From Actinomycetota bacterium (GTDB taxonomy: Bacteria; Actinomycetota; Geothermincolia; Geothermincolales; RBG-13-55-18), in assembly GCA_030019255.1 (NCBI GenBank), contig JASEFK010000012.1, positions 1 through 64,000 on the forward strand: a stretch of 64,000 bases of DNA. The letters are read 5' to 3'. How positions within the stretch are numbered: the first letter of the stretch is position 1; every line of letters begins with the position of its first letter. The position numbers were made by a program, and so were the translations under genes. Below the pieces are notes generated by a model. It made no database searches. It saw only the letters and a list, made by a program, of their open reading frames with translations, and was not told the origin of the DNA. Below, piece by piece: positions 29,953 to 38,117 of this stretch.

Positions 29953-30810
29953 GTGGTCTTTTACAAGTATCACGGCACGGGTAACGATTTCATAATCCTG
30001 AGCGCCCTGGACCGCGGAGGGCCTTTCCTTGCCCCCGCGGAGATCGTGGAGCTCTGCCGCAGGCACACCGGCGTGGGAGCGGACGGGGTGATCTTCGCCT
30101 GTCCGCCACGTGCCGGGGGGGACGCCGGGATGCGCATCTTCAACGCCGACGGAACGGAGGCGGAGATGTGCGGGAACGGCATCCGTTGCCTGGCCAAGTA
30201 CCTTTACGAGAGGGCGGGAATCAGCCGGGAGACGATGTTCGTGGAGACCGGGGCCGGGACCAAGGAGCTGCGCCTTTCGGTGGAGGAGGGAAGGGTGCGG
30301 GAGGTGGACGTGGACATGGGCTTTCCGGAATTCGGCGGTCCCGATCTCCCGGACTCCGTGGAAGCCGGCACCCCGATGGAGATAACCCTGGACCTCCCGG
30401 ACGGGGCGAGGACCCAGGCCCTCTGCCTTTCCATGGGCAATCCCCACTGCGTGCTCTTCGTCCCCGAGGTGGAGAAGGCACCGGTAAAGGAATGGGGTCC
30501 GCACATCGAGAGACACCCTTATTTTCCCCACCGCACCAACGTGGAGTTCGTGGAGGTGGTGGATGAGGGACGCCTCAGGGTGCGGGTCTGGGAGAGGGGG
30601 GTGGGGGAGACCCAGGCCTGCGGAACGGGAGCCTGCGCCGCCTTCGTGGCCTGCGTGCATTCCGGCAGGGGGGTCACCTCCATGGAGGTGTCGCTCCCGG
30701 GCGGAAAACTCAGGATCTACGCGGATCCGGGAGGTCACGTACACCTGGTGGGCGGCGCGGTGGAGATATTCAGCGGAGAGTTGAGTCCCGGATGGATGGA
30801 CCGTCACTGA
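29953..30810 (+). CDS. dapF: Diaminopimelate epimerase
   Basis: Converts LL- to meso-diaminopimelate for lysine and peptidoglycan; 285 aa. The two catalytic cysteines are in EMCGNGIRC and ACGTGACAAF; KYHGTGNDFI is at the N-terminus. GTG start directly after the miaA stop with GGAGGAG upstream, so they are coupled. dapL follows, supplying its substrate. Confidence 0.97.
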   Translation: MVFYKYHGTGNDFIILSALDRGGPFLAPAEIVELCRRHTGVGADGVIFACPPRAGGDAGMRIFNADGTEAEMCGNGIRCLAKYLYERAGISRETMFVETGAGTKELRLSVEEGRVREVDVDMGFPEFGGPDLPDSVEAGTPMEITLDLPDGARTQALCLSMGNPHCVLFVPEVEKAPVKEWGPHIERHPYFPHRTNVEFVEVVDEGRLRVRVWERGVGETQACGTGACAAFVACVHSGRGVTSMEVSLPGGKLRIYADPGGHVHLVGGAVEIFSGELSPGWMDRH

Positions 30811-30922
30811 GTCGGTACCGGGAATTCCCGGAACCCGGGCGAGGACGTTTACCCGCCGTCGCCCTCTGGAGGGCGGTGACCAACGGCAGAGGATTCGGAA
30901 ATATAAAGCCTGCAAGGAGGAG

Positions 30923-32086
30923 ATGGTGAGAGTTTCCAGGAGGATCGAGGAACTCCCGCCCTACCCCTTCGCCGAGATCGACCGGCGAGTGGAGGAGCTC
31001 AGGAAAAAGGGAGTGGAGATAATCAACTTCGGCATCGGGGACCCCGATCTGCCCACGCCACCGCACGTGGTGGAGGAGCTCCGCCTTCAGGCGGCGCGCC
31101 CGGAGAACCACCGCTATCCCTCCTACCAGGGCATGAAGAGGTTCCGGGAGGCCGCCGCCTCCTGGTTCCTCGGCCGCTTCGGAGTGGAGCTGGATCCCGA
31201 CCGGGAAGTGTTGACACTCATCGGTTCCAAGGAGGGGATCGCCCACTTTCCCCTGGCCTGCCTGAACCCGGGAGACGTGGCCTTGGTCCCGGATCCCGGT
31301 TATCCAGTCTACCGCACGGCGGTCATCCTGTCCGGCGGACAACCGGTGGACCTGCCCCTGAGCGAGGAGAACGGCTTCCTGCCCGACCTGGATTCCGTGG
31401 AGGACGCGGTCTGGGAAAAGGCCAGGGTGCTGTTCATCAACTACCCCAACAATCCCACCGCGGCGGTGGCCGACCTTTCCTTCTTCGAGAGGGCCGTCTT
31501 CTACGCCAGGCGCCACCAGGTGGTCCTGGTTCACGACAACGCCTATTCGGAGATCACCTACGACGGCTACCGCGCTCCCTCCCTCCTGGAGGTCCCCGGG
31601 GCCCGGGAGGTGGGGCTGGAGTTCCATTCCCTATCCAAGACCTACAACATGACCGGATGGCGCCTGGGCTTCGCCGTGGGGGGAGAGGAGATCGTCGCCG
31701 CCCTGGGCAAGGTGAAGACCAACGTCGATTCCGGGGTCTTCAACGCCATCCAGCTGGCGGGCGTGGCAGCCCTGGAGGGTCCCCAGGACTGCGTGGAGGA
31801 CAACCGGAACGTGTACCGCAGGCGGAGGGACGAGCTGGTGAACGCACTACGCTCCCTGGGCTGGAAGGTCGATCTTCCCAGGGCCACCCTCTACGTCTGG
31901 ATGCGTGTGCCCGACGGCCACACCTCGGAATCCTTCACCCGTGAGCTTCTGGACAGGGCGGGGGTGGTGGTGGTCCCGGGGGCCGCTTACGGGTCCCGCG
32001 GGGAAGGATACGTGAGGTTCTCCCTCACCCTGCCCGACGAGGAGCTGAGGGAGGGGGTGCGCAGGCTCCGGGAAGCCTTCTCCTGA
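30923..32086 (+). CDS. dapL: LL-diaminopimelate aminotransferase
   Basis: PLP enzyme converting tetrahydrodipicolinate directly to LL-diaminopimelate; 387 aa, fold-type I. N-terminal RRIEELPPYPFAEIDRRV and FGIGDPDLPTP are typical of DapL; NYPNNPTAAV and the PLP lysine in SLSKTYNMTGWRLGF are clear. Placement right after dapF supports DapL over another aminotransferase. The 112-base gap before it has CAAGGAGG near the start. Confidence 0.92.
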   Translation: MVRVSRRIEELPPYPFAEIDRRVEELRKKGVEIINFGIGDPDLPTPPHVVEELRLQAARPENHRYPSYQGMKRFREAAASWFLGRFGVELDPDREVLTLIGSKEGIAHFPLACLNPGDVALVPDPGYPVYRTAVILSGGQPVDLPLSEENGFLPDLDSVEDAVWEKARVLFINYPNNPTAAVADLSFFERAVFYARRHQVVLVHDNAYSEITYDGYRAPSLLEVPGAREVGLEFHSLSKTYNMTGWRLGFAVGGEEIVAALGKVKTNVDSGVFNAIQLAGVAALEGPQDCVEDNRNVYRRRRDELVNALRSLGWKVDLPRATLYVWMRVPDGHTSESFTRELLDRAGVVVVPGAAYGSRGEGYVRFSLTLPDEELREGVRRLREAFS

Positions 32087-32148
32087 GCGGCGGGATTCCG
32101 GATACATCCTTCCGGTAGCAGGCTGGACGTAAGGCGGGGTGACGACCC

Positions 32149-33444
32149 TTGAGCGAGGAACACAGGGACCTTTCCGAGCGACTCCCGGAAGAGGAGGCGG
32201 AGAAGGCCGTACTGGTGAGCGTGCTCTGGGGGGATGTCCCGGAGGGTGAGGCCGAGGAGAGCCTGGCCGAACTGCGCTCCCTGGCTGAAACCGCCGGCGC
32301 CGTGGTGGTCGACTTCCTCGTCCAGTCTCGCCGGAAGCCGGATTCCGCCACCCTCCTGGGCAGGGGGAAACTGGAGGAGCTGCAGAGGCGGGTTTCGAAA
32401 AATGGCGCCGACCTGGTCATCTTTGATCAGGAGCTCACCTCCTCGCAGCAGCGCAACCTGGAGAACGCCCTGGGCATCAAGGTCGTTGATCGCACCGCCC
32501 TCATCCTGGACATCTTCGCCCAGCACGCGCACTCCAAGGAGGGTAAGGCCCAGGTGGAAATGGCCCAGCTGCGCTACCAGCTTACCAGGCTGACCGGGAA
32601 GGGCGCCCAGTTGAGCCGCCTGGGAGGAGGGATAGGTACCCGGGGACCCGGCGAGACCAAGCTGGAGGTTGACCGCCGCCGCATAAACATGCGCTTGAGG
32701 ACCCTGAACCGGGAACTCAGGGAGCTCACCCGGGTGCGTCGCGTGAAGAGGAAGAGGCGCCTGCGCCTGGAGGTCCCCACCTTTTCCCTGGTCGGCTACA
32801 CCAACGCCGGAAAGTCCTCCCTCCTCAACCGGCTTACCGATGCCGGTGTCCTGGTGGAGGACGGCCTGTTCTCCACCCTGGACCCCACCACCAGGCGGGT
32901 GGTGCTTCCGGGGAACCGGCGCGCGGTGATCACCGACACGGTGGGTTTCATCAACCACCTGCCTCACCAGCTGGTGGAGGCCTTCAAGTCCACCCTCGAG
33001 GAGGTCAGGGAGGCGGACGTCCTCCTGCACGTCATCGACGCCTCGGCCTCCAATATCGAGCGGAAGACCAGGGCCGTGGAGGAGGTCCTGGAGGAGCTCG
33101 GCGCCCTAGAAATTCCCACTATCTACGTGCTCAACAAGATCGACCTCCTGGGGGCGGAGGAAAGGGAATCCCTGCGCAGGAAATTTCCCGGCAGCGTGCT
33201 CACCTCCACGGTCACCGGAGAGGGCCTCCCGGAGCTCAAGGAGAAGATGGCCGCCTTCATCCCCGCCTCGCGCACCATGCGTTTGAAGCTTCCCCTGGAG
33301 GAGGGCCGCCTCCTCTCCCTGCTTTACCGGCGGGGAAGGGTGCTGGAGGTGAGCACCAGGGACGGTTTTTACCGCCTCCTGGCCGAGGTGCCCCCGGAGC
33401 TGGTGGAGAGGATGCGGCCCTTCCGGGAGGAGGACGGGGCCTGA
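32149..33444 (+). CDS. hflX: GTPase HflX
   Basis: Ribosome-binding GTPase implicated in rescue/splitting of stalled 70S ribosomes; 431 aa. N-terminal HflX domain (residues ~20-190, with GRGKLEEL and LDIFAQHAHSKEGKAQVE), then the G domain: G1 GYTNAGKSSL, G3 DTVGF, G4 NKID. TTG start. The miaA-dapF-dapL-hflX order is common in Gram-positives; lexA, often next, is not in the window. Confidence 0.95.
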   Translation: MSEEHRDLSERLPEEEAEKAVLVSVLWGDVPEGEAEESLAELRSLAETAGAVVVDFLVQSRRKPDSATLLGRGKLEELQRRVSKNGADLVIFDQELTSSQQRNLENALGIKVVDRTALILDIFAQHAHSKEGKAQVEMAQLRYQLTRLTGKGAQLSRLGGGIGTRGPGETKLEVDRRRINMRLRTLNRELRELTRVRRVKRKRRLRLEVPTFSLVGYTNAGKSSLLNRLTDAGVLVEDGLFSTLDPTTRRVVLPGNRRAVITDTVGFINHLPHQLVEAFKSTLEEVREADVLLHVIDASASNIERKTRAVEEVLEELGALEIPTIYVLNKIDLLGAEERESLRRKFPGSVLTSTVTGEGLPELKEKMAAFIPASRTMRLKLPLEEGRLLSLLYRRGRVLEVSTRDGFYRLLAEVPPELVERMRPFREEDGA

Positions 33445-33571
33445 GGGGCGGTACCGCGCATCCTCGCCATCCCGGTCCGGAGCCGGAGATGCGCGGCCGA
33501 TGCCCGCCCTTGTCGGCGCATTGGTATAATATTTTCTCGTATTTTTCCAGGTCTTCAGGATCCAAGGGGAG

Positions 33572-35683
33572 ATGGAAGAGACGGCTGGCGGCGGAGGGGA
33601 AGGCGGCCTCTGGGCCGGGGAAACGGACCGGGAGGTGCGGAAGCGGGAGTTCATCTTCCGGCTATTCTTCACCCTCGGTTTCCTGCTCCTGGTTCAACTG
33701 GAGCGCCTGGACGTGAACCTGGGCGGGGAGATCTCCTACCCCCCACTTTATATCCTGGGAGGAATCTATCTCGCTTACACCCTGGCCACCTACCGCTATT
33801 ACCGGGTGCTCAGCCTCAGGGGAAGGCTCCGCTGGCTGGCGGCGATCATCGATGTCTCCGCCATCTGCCTGGCCATCTACCTTTGCGGTGGCGTGGAGAG
33901 CTATACCTTCCTCTTCCTGGGGCTGGCCTCGCTCATCGGAGGCGTCTACGGCGAGTTCGGAGGGGCGGTGTTCGCCTCCCTTCTGGCCCTCCTGGGGTAC
34001 ACGGCGGTGATCCTGGCCGACCGGACCATTCCCTCGGGTTACGACCTTCCCCGGGCCCTCGCGCTGCGCTACGGGTTCCTGGCCGGAGCCTCCATCCTCA
34101 ACTTCTACGTGACGGACATACTCCTCAAGGACCGGCGGCGACTGCGACTCTTCTACGAGATAAGCCGCAGTTCGAGCAAGAGCCCGGCCCTTTACAACGT
34201 CATATCCGAGATCACCTACCGCATGGCCGAGATCATGCGCGCGGAGATCACGCTCCTCTTGACCCACGACGAGAATTCCGCTTCCCTGGTGGCCCAGCAA
34301 CCCTCGCCGGGGCTCGACTTCCTGACCGCTACCCGCTTGAGGATGCCCATGGGATCGGAAAGCCTCCTGGTGAAGGCGTTCGAGCAGGGCAGGCCCCTCC
34401 TCCTCACCAGGCGTGCCTGCCGGGAAATGGAGCTGCCCGCGCTGCTCCCGGAGATACGCGTGCTAGACCTTTTGGCCTGCCCGCTGGAGGCGCGGGGCAA
34501 GAAGATAGGGCTACTGGTGCTAGCCAACAAGATGGACAGGAGGGGCTACTCCCGGCGCGACCTGGAGCTCCTGTGCCTGCTCGCGCCCCACATCTCCGTC
34601 TTCCTGGACAACGCCCTCCTCTTCCGGCGCAGCGAGGAGAAGGTCGCCCAGCTGACCAGTCTCATCAGGGTGGTGGACGCCATCCATACCACCTCCAGCC
34701 TGGACCAGCTGTACAACCTGGCCATGGACGTCATCCGGGCCCTCTTTGCCCCGGACAAGGCCCTCATTAACCTGGTGGATGCCCAGTCGGGGATGCTAAG
34801 AACGGTGCGCAACCTGGGGTATGGTCAGGAGTACGCCGAGAAACACCTGAGCCATCCCTTCGAGCCGGTGGCGGACTGCTTCGTGCTCAGGAGCGGGGAC
34901 CACTTCTTATGTCCCGATGTGGAGTCCGAAAAGCGGTGTCCCAACATGGTGGTGAGCGAGGATATCCGGTCGGTGCTCTGCGTGCCCATCCGTTCCGGCA
35001 CCAAGCTGTACGGGATACTGCACATGGCCAGCCATTTCGAAAGGGGCTTCGACGAGGAGGACGCCGCCCTGGCCAAGGCCATAGGGGAGCAGATAGGCGT
35101 GGCCGTGGAGAGGGCCCGCCTCTTCGAGGAGGTAAGCCAGCTGGCCATCACCGACGAGCTTACCGGCCTGTACAACATCCGCCACCTCAAGCGGGTACTC
35201 GGGGAGGAGGTCAAGCGATCCCTGCGCTACGGAAGGGCCTTCTCCTTCATCATGCTGGATATCGACTATTTCAAGGTCTACAACGACCAGCACGGACACC
35301 TGCGCGGAGACGAGGTGCTGCGTATTATGGCCGGCCTCCTGCAGCAGAATGTCCGGGAAGTAGACACCGTCTTCCGCTACGGGGGGGAGGAATTCTCCGT
35401 CATCATCCCCGAGGTGGCCAAGCAGGAGGCCCTCAACATCGCGGAACGTATACGGCGGGTGGTCCAGGATTACGTATTCCCCTTCGAGGAATTCCAGCCC
35501 GGCGGGAACCTCACCGTCAGCATGGGGATATCCGGTTTTCCGGAAGACGCCGAGGGCACCGAGGAGCTCATCGACCGTGCCGACCGCGCCCTTTACCGCG
35601 CCAAACTCACGGGCCGCAACCGCATCTGTCTCTACGACCCCTCCCTGGATCGGGAGGCGTTCCACCCCCATGTGCCCCAATGA
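33572..35683 (+). CDS. Membrane diguanylate cyclase with two GAF domains
   Basis: 703 aa. About six transmembrane helices (residues ~28-205), then GAF 1 (~215-350), GAF 2 (~365-520) and a GGDEF domain (~530-690). The GGDEF is intact: LDIDYFKVYNDQHGHLRGD and active loop YGGEEF. An RxxD inhibitory site (REVD) lies exactly five residues before GGEEF, implying product feedback. It should make c-di-GMP in response to an unknown ligand. TATAAT at 33525 precedes the ATG. An RsiG-like c-di-GMP effector is encoded 8 kb downstream. Confidence 0.92.
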   Translation: MEETAGGGGEGGLWAGETDREVRKREFIFRLFFTLGFLLLVQLERLDVNLGGEISYPPLYILGGIYLAYTLATYRYYRVLSLRGRLRWLAAIIDVSAICLAIYLCGGVESYTFLFLGLASLIGGVYGEFGGAVFASLLALLGYTAVILADRTIPSGYDLPRALALRYGFLAGASILNFYVTDILLKDRRRLRLFYEISRSSSKSPALYNVISEITYRMAEIMRAEITLLLTHDENSASLVAQQPSPGLDFLTATRLRMPMGSESLLVKAFEQGRPLLLTRRACREMELPALLPEIRVLDLLACPLEARGKKIGLLVLANKMDRRGYSRRDLELLCLLAPHISVFLDNALLFRRSEEKVAQLTSLIRVVDAIHTTSSLDQLYNLAMDVIRALFAPDKALINLVDAQSGMLRTVRNLGYGQEYAEKHLSHPFEPVADCFVLRSGDHFLCPDVESEKRCPNMVVSEDIRSVLCVPIRSGTKLYGILHMASHFERGFDEEDAALAKAIGEQIGVAVERARLFEEVSQLAITDELTGLYNIRHLKRVLGEEVKRSLRYGRAFSFIMLDIDYFKVYNDQHGHLRGDEVLRIMAGLLQQNVREVDTVFRYGGEEFSVIIPEVAKQEALNIAERIRRVVQDYVFPFEEFQPGGNLTVSMGISGFPEDAEGTEELIDRADRALYRAKLTGRNRICLYDPSLDREAFHPHVPQ

Positions 35684-35704
35684 CTGGCGTGCTTCCGGAT
35701 TGCG

Positions 35705-35732
35705 TTGTCACGGCCCATGGGCTGGGTATAAA
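35705..35732 (+). promoter_or_regulatory. Promoter of tRNA-Pro
   Basis: TTGTCA (35705-35710) and TATAAA (35727-35732), 16 bases apart, ending 16 bases before the tRNA. Confidence 0.65.
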
Positions 35733-35748
35733 ATAACAATTGTCAAGC

Positions 35749-35826
35749 CGGGATGTGGCGCAGCTTGGTTAGCGCGCTAGACTGGGGGTCTAGAGGTCGC
35801 CGGTTCAAATCCGGCCATCCCGACCA
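35749..35826 (+). tRNA. tRNA-Pro (anticodon GGG)
   Basis: 78 bases with encoded CCA. Acceptor stem CGGGATG/CATCCCG, anticodon stem CTAGA/TCTAG with loop CTGGGGG (anticodon GGG), T-arm CGCCGGTTCAAATCCGGC and discriminator A. Reads CCC/CCU proline codons. Own promoter upstream and own terminator downstream. Confidence 0.97.
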
Positions 35827-35833
35827 GAAGAAA

Positions 35834-35855
35834 GGCGGCGTGAGCCGCCTTTTGA
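35834..35855 (+). terminator. Intrinsic terminator after tRNA-Pro
   Basis: GGCGGC-GTGA-GCCGCC followed by TTTTG: six perfect GC pairs with a tetraloop and a short U-run, 8 bases after the tRNA CCA. Confidence 0.9.
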
Positions 35856-36133
35856 TTTAGGACCGACCGCTGGTTCAACCGCGTGCCCGATCAGGAAACG
35901 TGCACACCACCTTTCGCCGTCCGTGGGTTGGCCGTTTGGTCTCCTTTTTCGTACGTCACTCCCCCGGATTAAAATACACTTCTGGACGACTCCACCCAGG
36001 ATGCCCCTGCAGTTGGACTAAGGGGGGAAAGCGCCGGGTCTTTCCGCGTCGGTCGAAAGGAGGCTCCATGGGGAAAGGTGCGGCAGGGCTTTTCGTATCG
36101 GATGACGATATCCCACGAGAAGGGAGGTCCTCG

Positions 36134-36709
36134 ATGATCAGGAGGAACATCGCTAACTTCTTCACCTGTCTGCGCATAGCGCTCATCCCGGTGGTGGTGT
36201 GGCTTATCTTCGCCGCCGACCCTCACGCCAGGGACGCGGCTCATGCCTGGGCCCTCGCCGCCTTCGTCTTCGCCGCCATGACGGATTTCATAGACGGCCA
36301 GATAGCGCGCCGCACCAACACCATATCCGAGTTCGGCAAGGTGGTGGACCCGCTGGCCGACCGCCTTCTGGTCATCGCCGTGCTGGTGGCCCTCATGTGG
36401 CGTTCCTTCATGCCCCTGTGGATGGGGATCGTGATCGTGAGCAGGGACGTGCTCATGCTCGTGGGCGCCCCGGTGGTGGGCATCAGGGACCCGCAGGTGA
36501 GGGAGAAGCTGGCCGTGCACTGGACGGGCAAGCTGGCCACCGCCCTGCTCTTTACCGCCATCTGCATCTTCATCTACTGGAACCTCTACCGGCAGGTGAA
36601 CCCCGTGGGGCTGGCGATATTCTGCGCGGGCATCCTCTTCTCCTACCTCAGCGGTTTCATCTACCTCCACAGGGGTATAAAATTGTTAGGAGCAAGGCTG
36701 GAATCCTGA
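36134..36709 (+). CDS. pgsA: CDP-diacylglycerol--glycerol-3-phosphate phosphatidyltransferase
   Basis: Integral membrane enzyme of phosphatidylglycerol synthesis; 191 aa. CDP-alcohol phosphotransferase motif DFIDGQIAR (D-x2-DG-x2-AR), continued by x8-GKVVDPLAD (G-x3-D-x3-D); several hydrophobic helices. Two starts look usable: ATG 36134 (GGGAGG upstream, canonical RRNIANFFTCLRI N-terminus) and ATG 36068 behind a stronger AAAGGAGG, which would add 22 residues. PgsA is inferred over other CDP-alcohol transferases by length and N-terminus. A diverged inverted fragment of this gene lies at 37700-37835. Confidence 0.85.
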   Translation: MIRRNIANFFTCLRIALIPVVVWLIFAADPHARDAAHAWALAAFVFAAMTDFIDGQIARRTNTISEFGKVVDPLADRLLVIAVLVALMWRSFMPLWMGIVIVSRDVLMLVGAPVVGIRDPQVREKLAVHWTGKLATALLFTAICIFIYWNLYRQVNPVGLAIFCAGILFSYLSGFIYLHRGIKLLGARLES

Positions 36710-36790
36710 GACCCGCCCCGCGGTAATGGGGCCGGAAATTTGAAGCGGAATGCGGGTAGCATCGGCTACGCTTCGCGAGGAGGTGTGAAA

Positions 36791-37474
36791 ATGAGTTCCC
36801 ATTTCACCCAGGAGAAGGATCTTTCCTCCGCGGTGAGGGTCAGCTGGTTGGGACATGCCATGTTCTTGCTGGAAGACGGGTCCGGGCACCGCCTGGTCAC
36901 CGACCCCTACGGGGAGGGGGTGGGTTATGCCCTTCCCCGGGTGGAGGCGGACATCGTCCTGGTGAGCCACGATCACTTCGACCACGCCAACGTGGACCTG
37001 GTGAAGGGCGACCCCGTCGTGGTGCGGGATGCGGGGCGGAGGGAGATAGACGGCGTGCTCATCGAGGGCTTTCCGACCTTCCACGATCCCAGCGGGGGAA
37101 AGGAACGCGGATCCAACATCGTCTTCAGGGTGCAAATACAGGGCCTGACCTTCGTCCACCTCGGGGATCTGGGGCATCTCCTGGAGGAGGATCTGGTATC
37201 CGAGCTCAAGGGAGCGGACGTGCTCTTCGTCCCCGTGGGAGGTACCTTCACCGTGGACGACGCCCAGGCGGCGGAGGTGGTGAGGGCCCTCGCCCCGCGC
37301 ATAGCCGTGCCCATGCATTTCCGCAATTCCGGGTGCAGCTTCCCCATCCTCACCGAGGAGCCCTTCCTCTCCCGGTTCGAGCGCGTGGAGAAGGTGGGGA
37401 AGAAGCCGGTGTATATAGACCCCGGGGAGCTTCCCGAGCCCACCCTGATTCTGGTACTCGATTTCCTGGACTGA
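36791..37474 (+). CDS. MBL-fold metal-dependent hydrolase (UlaG/UPF0173-like)
   Basis: 227 aa. Beta-lactamase-fold metal ligands SHDHFDHANV (HxHxDH), TFHDPSGG, HLGDLGH and VPMHFR. Compact size and ending resemble the UPF0173/L-ascorbate lactonase-like branch; substrate unknown. ATG 36791 is chosen because GAGGAGGT precedes it by six bases; the frame opens at 36740. Confidence 0.82.
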   Translation: MSSHFTQEKDLSSAVRVSWLGHAMFLLEDGSGHRLVTDPYGEGVGYALPRVEADIVLVSHDHFDHANVDLVKGDPVVVRDAGRREIDGVLIEGFPTFHDPSGGKERGSNIVFRVQIQGLTFVHLGDLGHLLEEDLVSELKGADVLFVPVGGTFTVDDAQAAEVVRALAPRIAVPMHFRNSGCSFPILTEEPFLSRFERVEKVGKKPVYIDPGELPEPTLILVLDFLD

Positions 37475-38117
37475 AGCAGGCTGGAGAGGAGCGCCGTCAT
37501 TCACACGTCGGCGGCGGACTGATTCCGGTACTCGATTACTGGGGCGGATACAGGCCACGGTGGAACGTGTAAGGGATCCCGGAGTATCTTTTATCCCACC
37601 GCCCTCTCGATTTCCGTCACTGCCACCCCCGAGTCCTTTTCACCTCTTTTTCGCCGCCGGACCTCCCGCACTCCTACCGCCTTCCGTAAGCCCGGTACGC
37701 ATATGACGACGAGGAGCAGGGGAGGCGGCCGGGACTTCTCTCCAGTGCATGGCCGGTTTTTCCCTCATCTGAGGATCAAGATGCCCACCACCGGGGTACC
37801 CACGAGCATGGTTACGCCCCTGCTCAGAGAGGCGGTTGCAAGCACGACGAGTACGGTCCGCCCATGTCGTTCGGGCGCGCTTCCGGGAAAAAGAGAGGAA
37901 GGCTTTCGGTTATAATAAGGTTAAGCCGGTCGGAAACGGACTTCATCACAGTCTCATCTCCTTTCCGGCCGCTGTAAAAGAACATTAAGGCGCCTTGAGG
38001 CCGGCGCGGGAAAGAAACACGTATTGAGGATCATGGCCTTCCTGGGCTTCCCGACCGGCGTTCTCGAAGTTACTTACGCAGCTCCGCCAAGCTCGTACAA
38101 GGGAGTGCAGGAGGTGG
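37475..38117 (+). other. 643-base spacer with gene fragments and a -10 element
   Basis: No intact gene. 37519-37539 repeats the 3' end of the preceding hydrolase gene (37445-37465) with about two mismatches. 37700-37835 contains the inverted pgsA fragment listed separately. TATAAT at 37911-37916 is a plausible -10 for the nucleotidyltransferase gene, giving a leader of about 190 bases; no -35 is clear. Confidence 0.55.
37700..37835 (-). pseudogene. Decayed inverted fragment of a pgsA-like gene
   Basis: The reverse complement aligns with codons of pgsA around 36440-36540. On the minus strand it reads SRGVTMLVGTPVVGI, against SRDVLMLVGAPVVGI in pgsA. Similarity then continues at the DNA level (CATGCACTGG versus CGTGCACTGG) after a one-base deletion and a stop. 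The core shared stretch is about 37740-37825, with roughly three of four bases identical by eye. No start or intact motif remains. Confidence 0.7.

Noticed and set aside
35900-36133. Long N-terminal extension of PgsA from 35900
   Set aside because: It starts in the tRNA-downstream region; two internal ATGs with good ribosome sites fit the family better.
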